Assembly: GCA_002007465.1 (NCBI GenBank)
Contig: LNAC01000735.1
Span: forward strand, 639,808-703,807
Direction: 5' to 3'
Source: Ailurus styani
Taxonomy: Eukaryota > Chordata > Mammalia > Carnivora > Ailuridae
DNA: 64,000 nucleotides
Numbering within the stretch: the first letter of the stretch is position 1; every line of letters begins with the position of its first letter. Both the position numbers and the translations under genes were made by a program. Of the stretch, positions 39,301 to 45,262 are shown piece after piece. A model generated the notes under the pieces. That model was not told the DNA's origin and did not search any database. It saw nothing but the letters and a program-made list of their open reading frames with translations.

Positions 39301-42300
39301 TTTCTTATATTTCCACCAGAGTTTTAGGTGATAGAACTATACCTGATAGTGCTACCTAATTTTAAGTTATTGCAAACATACACTTAATCAGTGCTTTTTG
39401 TAGCCACATAAGTTGCTTTATTTGTAGAATGTGAGACTCTTGTGAACTACCAGATATTTCAGGTGCTTCAGAATGAAGGACTGAACTAAAAATTTGGAGA
39501 TTAGTAATACATACACAATACATACAGTAATACATGTACATCACATTCTGCATTAATGGCTTATTTTCAGGCACAAGTGGAGTTGATAAGTCCCAATAAT
39601 TTGTCTTGCTTATCTCCTGACTGTAATATTCCTAATTGTGATTTCTGAGCTTAAATCTTTCATCCTGAACACTGGTGAGATATGCTCTTCATGATTAAGC
39701 TCAATTTCTATCCATGAAATCAGTGACTTGGAATGTAAATCCTGAACTCCAGATCTTTAGAAAATATGAGACCTATTCACCTGATACATGGAGAGTCACC
39801 CACTGTCTTCTACCCTGCTGTCATTGTCTGCTATCATTGTGCAGTTAGCTGTGGACCAAAGAGGTAGGCCAGTAGTTTTCAGAGCATGTTTTATTTATAA
39901 CCAACTGATCAACTAAGAGAGTCTTCCAGGTAATTTGAAGACTGGACCCTCTACTAATGCTTATAGTATTGTAACATCTATACTTTGTTTTAGCATCAAT
40001 TGAGATTTTACATGATAAACATGTAACTATCTCACTGGTTGTTTCACGTAAGCATTTTTTTCTATTTAATTTAGTGATTCCCCTTTTTTCTTAGCAAAAG
40101 TAGTGGTAAGAAGTGGCAAATTGGGGCTTGGTTACAGTGGAGAGAGCATAGACTTTGTATCTGGGGCACCTCGGTTTGAATCCTATCTCTGCCGTTTATC
40201 ACTGTCTGAGTCCTGGTGTCCTCCTCTATCAAATGCAGGTGATAGTGGCCTCATAGGGCCGTTCTGAGGGTTCAGTGAAAACTAAAGGTGCCTGAAAGAG
40301 TGCCTGGAAAATAGTAGGTTTCTAGTAAATGCTTGTCTTCTTGCTCAGCAGTATGGTGAGCGGTCCAAAAAGGTGGAGAATCATGCAGCATGTTCCTAAT
40401 CCTGTTTAGACATTTTCTTGATGGGTAAGTTGTCTAGAGAAAAAAAAAAATCTGGCTAGATTTTTATCTGTTGCTTTCTTTTAATCTAGGTTGTCAAGGC
40501 TCCTGAACTTCCTCAGGTATCTTCTGTCTGAGGCTAAGTTTGCCGGGAAATCGAGTTCATTTTTTTCTTTAGTAGTAGGACTTTCTCATTTGCTACTTCC
40601 CACTCTGACCTCTCGGACTAATTGTTTGTTTTTGATGCCTTGCTATATTTTATTGAAAATCTTAATACTCCGTTTCTCCATAGGTCAAATAAATATGCTG
40701 CAACACTTCCGGCCCTGCTGCTGGCCAGACACAAAGAAGGCAAAATAGAGATCATTCCATTAGCTAACTCCCCTGCACAAGACATAGTTCAAATAATAAC
40801 AAATGCATTACTGGAAACATTTGTGAGTATATTTTATAATAAGGATGTTATTTAAAATAGGAAAATCTAGACCAGTTAAAAATAATCTGTTTTAATACAC
40901 CATTTTCCAGCTGTTGTTGGCAGAGGGCATGATGTCTTGTAAGCTGAAGATGCATTAGGTTGCTGTTTTATTCTTTACTCACTATGTGTACAGCTTCTCT
41001 AGTCCACTGCCAAAAGTTTACATGTCTTTGGATTATTTTTACTGCTGAAACTAGTGTAGCTGATGGCCAGTTGAAGGAAGTACTTAAAAGTAGGCTGAAA
41101 CTTGGTGAATATATAAAGCACATGGATTCTGGAGAATCAAACTACCCAACTTCAGATCCTTGCTTGATTCCTTGCTGGCTCTTTAACTTCTCTCTGCCTC
41201 ACTTGCCACGTGTATAAAATGCAGGTGGTTGTAGCACCTGCTACAGAAACTTAATTGTGAAGATTGAGTGAGACATGTGCATGGTGTTCTGTGTCGTGAG
41301 CATTCAACAAATGTTACCTAGTATTCTTACTTACACAGTTTTGGAACAAAATAGTAAGTTATGAAAAGCCTTTCCCACAGCTTCCTTTGAAAATAGTGAA
41401 TTCAAGGGCAGAACAGTTGTAACCTACATTTCTTAATTTGTTTTTGTATTTATATTAAACATAGCTAGAATATTGTAAATGTATGCTTTTCTGCATTTCT
41501 AAAGTGACATAAGAAGCATTACTATCAGTGATAAATAATGAATATCCTCCTGTTATGTTTCTTGCCATGATGATCTAAACAACATTATATTTTAGGCTCA
41601 GATTAATGGCTATAGTCTTTATTAAATCTTTTTGTGACCTTGGTTCTCTTCCCTCCCTTCTTCCCATTAATCAAATCATTAATATTTTCAGGATGAAGTT
41701 TTCCAAATTATTAAGGTAGCATTTTTGTATTTAATGACATGTTATTAAAGGAATGTTTCCTTAGCCATATAGGTAGTGTAATATTTTTGGAATTATTATA
41801 AGCCTTTACCTTCCTTCTCCCAGATAATACAGAGAAGTATTAAGAGAAGAAAATTGGAATCAACCATAACCTCTTTGACCAAATTTAAATTGGGGGAAAT
41901 ATTTTCCCAAACTTAAAAAAAAAAATTCCATGTGTATCTATGATTGTCTTTTTACATTAAGGGATATTTCCATCAAGAAATGAAGATATACATACTGATT
42001 TTTTAAATATCTATATTATATTCTGTTGTACTAAAAAACCCCACAATTTAATTTCCTGTTGGTGAATATTTAAGTTGTCTTTAGTTTTGTTTTATTCAGG
42101 GACCAGTCTTGTGCATAATCTTTGGGTGTGTCCATGATTACATACTCATGGTAAATTCACACAATTGGAATTGCTAGTCCAAAGGGCATGCACGTGTTTA
42201 AGGCTGCTGATACTTGTTCCTGTTTTGTATGAGAGGAAATTGGAACATTTTACTCTTTCATCTTTGCCTGACTGATGGATAAAAAATTGGTATCTATTTT

Positions 42301-45207
42301 TTAAGATGATATCCTTTAAGACTGAGAAACTTGGGGCAAACTTAACAGACTGTTTATAAGTTAAGCATTGGGGCAGTGTTTCCAGTTTATAGTGTTTTGG
42401 TTTACAACGTTCGACTAACAGCTATAATAAAAATTGTTTTGGTTTTAGTTTATGACCTTTCCATAAATTCTAAAACCCTCAAGTGGTTATTAAATGTCTT
42501 AAAGCTGCCCTGTGTTGGAGATTAAGTCTAGAGTATATAGCAGCCAGCTGGCTGCAAGCTTATCTCCTGACCTGCACTAAGGTGCTAGAAAGACTTTGGT
42601 TTCTTCATCTGGATAGGAAGGAGAAATGGGTGACCAGACAGCAAACTTTTTTTATATGGCATCCAATTTTTATTTTAATGAACCTGATGATAAATTAGGC
42701 TAGGTAAATAATGCCCAAGTCTGAAATATACAATAATTAACTATATAAGCAATCATCTATCCAAAGCTGTCACATGTAAACATAGTTTAATAGCACTTTG
42801 CTCAGATACGTTAAGCTCCTTTAATTATGCTTTTATTATGGATAAGTTACAGCCTCTTGTATACTGATAGCCAAAAGACACCTTCCACTTACCTTGTTTG
42901 ATGACCTTTTCTGTAAATAGCAATCAAAACTATTGACAGTGTTTTTTCTTTTCAAAATTCTCTGTTCCTCTGGCTTTTGCAATTCAGTCCTCTCCAGATA
43001 CCTTCTTCAACCCTCGGGGCATTCTAGAATTCCATCTTCAACCTTCAGTCTTCTTTTTGCTGTTCTTTCTTTGGGAAATTTTATCCATACCCATAATTTC
43101 TACCATGGTTATACCAACTGATAATTCCTAAATCTGAGTTTCTGATCTTTCCTCCTCAACTCACAGAACTCTTGGTTTTTCTTCCCTGAAATGCCTGTTA
43201 CTGGTCTGTCCTTTCACAGATTCATGTTGTAGGTAGTCATCTTTCTAAAACAGGCGTAACCATGTCACTCATTTGATAGAAGATCTTCTCAGTATTCCTG
43301 AGAGCTAGAACACCTATCAAGGCATTTTCCCATCTGGTCTTACAGCCACAGTTGCCTCTTGCATGCCTAAGTCTGGCAGACTTCACTCCCACTGTTCCCA
43401 GATGGCATGAATGCTTTCACACCTCTCTGCCTATCCCCACGAGGCTCTCTATATCTGGAATCCCGGCTCTAGCACGTACCTTCTGTCAAGATCTTATTTC
43501 TTGCCCAAGACCAGATCAAATATTACTTCCTAAAATCATCCATGGGCTCCCCTACTTTGTTTTTTTAGCTTAATTTTATTGTCATACATTAAATTTTCTT
43601 GGATCACAGCAGTTTGTCTACCTGTATCCTCCTTTAGAGTAGGAGCTCTTTGAGGGCAGGGAAGTATCTTCTTTCTGATTCAGTACACAGCATATTTTGA
43701 ACTTCGTAGTGGTGGTTCCATCTCCTTTACTGTTTCAGATCTGTTCAGAGTGAGGAGATCTGCCAGCCTGATGAGATCTGTCAGTTTTAGGAAGGGGATA
43801 TAATCTGTGTAGAAGATTAGAGATGGTGATTAATATAAGAAGACAACATAGGGAAATTTGGAGAAGAGGGGATCTAAGATTTAAGTCATGAAAGAGGAAG
43901 GTATCAGAAGAGGATTTCGAGTGTGAAAGAGAATGAGTTAGAAGAAAAATGAGAATTGGCAGAGGAAAGTGGCTTTGAGAACTAAATAAGGAAAAGTGTA
44001 TACCAGAGTTTGGTATTTGAGTGTCAACTGAAAAGAAATTAGACTTCTATTTTTATTTGTTTAAATATGTGTTTTGACTATATAAATTATTTAAAATAAT
44101 ATTGAAACAAAATAGGATTTTTAAATAATCATAGATGTTGAAGGATTAGGTCTTTAAAGCTCAGCATTTTCCCCCCCAAAATTTATGTTAGATACAATGA
44201 GAGTTTTGTTTATCATATGTATGCTGTCTAATCTGGTCCAGATTTTACCATAAGAAATTATTAGAAATGTTACATCCTTGTAAAACAGGGAACTCGTTTT
44301 TCTTCAAATTAGCTTTATTTGGGAAAATAAGATAAAGTGAGCACTTGATATTCATAGTTATTAGGCAGTATAGCAAAATCTCCTCTTAAAATATGTTTGA
44401 ATTATAATTTACAAACTAAAATTGCATGAGTGATTTGAACATTATTTTCTATTTTATATCTCATTATTCTCCATTTTTTTTCTTTTTTAATAGCCAGAAA
44501 TCACTGTGGAGAATCTTCCCATTTATTTAAAATGTAAGAAACCATTACTTATTTTATTCAGTGATGGAAGCATAAATTCTCAGTATAAAAAAGCAATATT
44601 GATGCTGGCAAAAGAGAAACACTTGGATTCACTTACCCCTTGCTGGTTAAATCTGTAAGTATATTTTTATTTTTTAATATGTAAAAGGTAAGAAAGTATA
44701 ATGATTACGTTTTCATTAGGAAATGAAACTATCTTTGGAGTGAATATTATGGGGTTGGTGTATAAGTTTTGATATGTTAGTAACTAAACTTCCTCATATG
44801 ATGTAAGATGACCTTGTTTTAGATTGAATTCTGTTTTACTTTTTTTTTTTTTAAAGATTTTTATTTATTTGTATGACACAGAGAGAGATCAGATCATAAG
44901 TAGGCAGAGAGAGAGGAGGAAGCAGGTTCCCCGCTGAGCAGAGAACCCGATGCGGGCCTCGATCCCAGGACCCTGAGATCATGATCTGAGCCGAAGGCAG
45001 AGGCTTTAACTCACTGAGCTACCCAGGCGCCCTGAATTCTGTTTTACAATAAATTTTTTATTTTGCTAAATCGTATTTTTTTTCAGGTGTATATAGGTAT
45101 ATTTGACAAAATTGTAAGATATTTAAAATGTACATTGTGGTGATTTGACACATGTATAAAATTGTGGAAGTATTCCTCCATGTAAATTAACATTAATTAC
45201 CTCACAT

Positions 45208-45262
<55 letters not shown>

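Larger units (their letters stand above)
40823..44493 (+). other. Intron 40823-44493
   Basis: A 3.7-kb intron without Can-SINEs. It holds a MIR copy (41095-41330), a minus-strand old L1 piece (41930-42290) and L2 sequence (43200-43700). The stretches 41340-41920, 42300-43190 and 43710-44493 show nothing I can name. Confidence 0.65.
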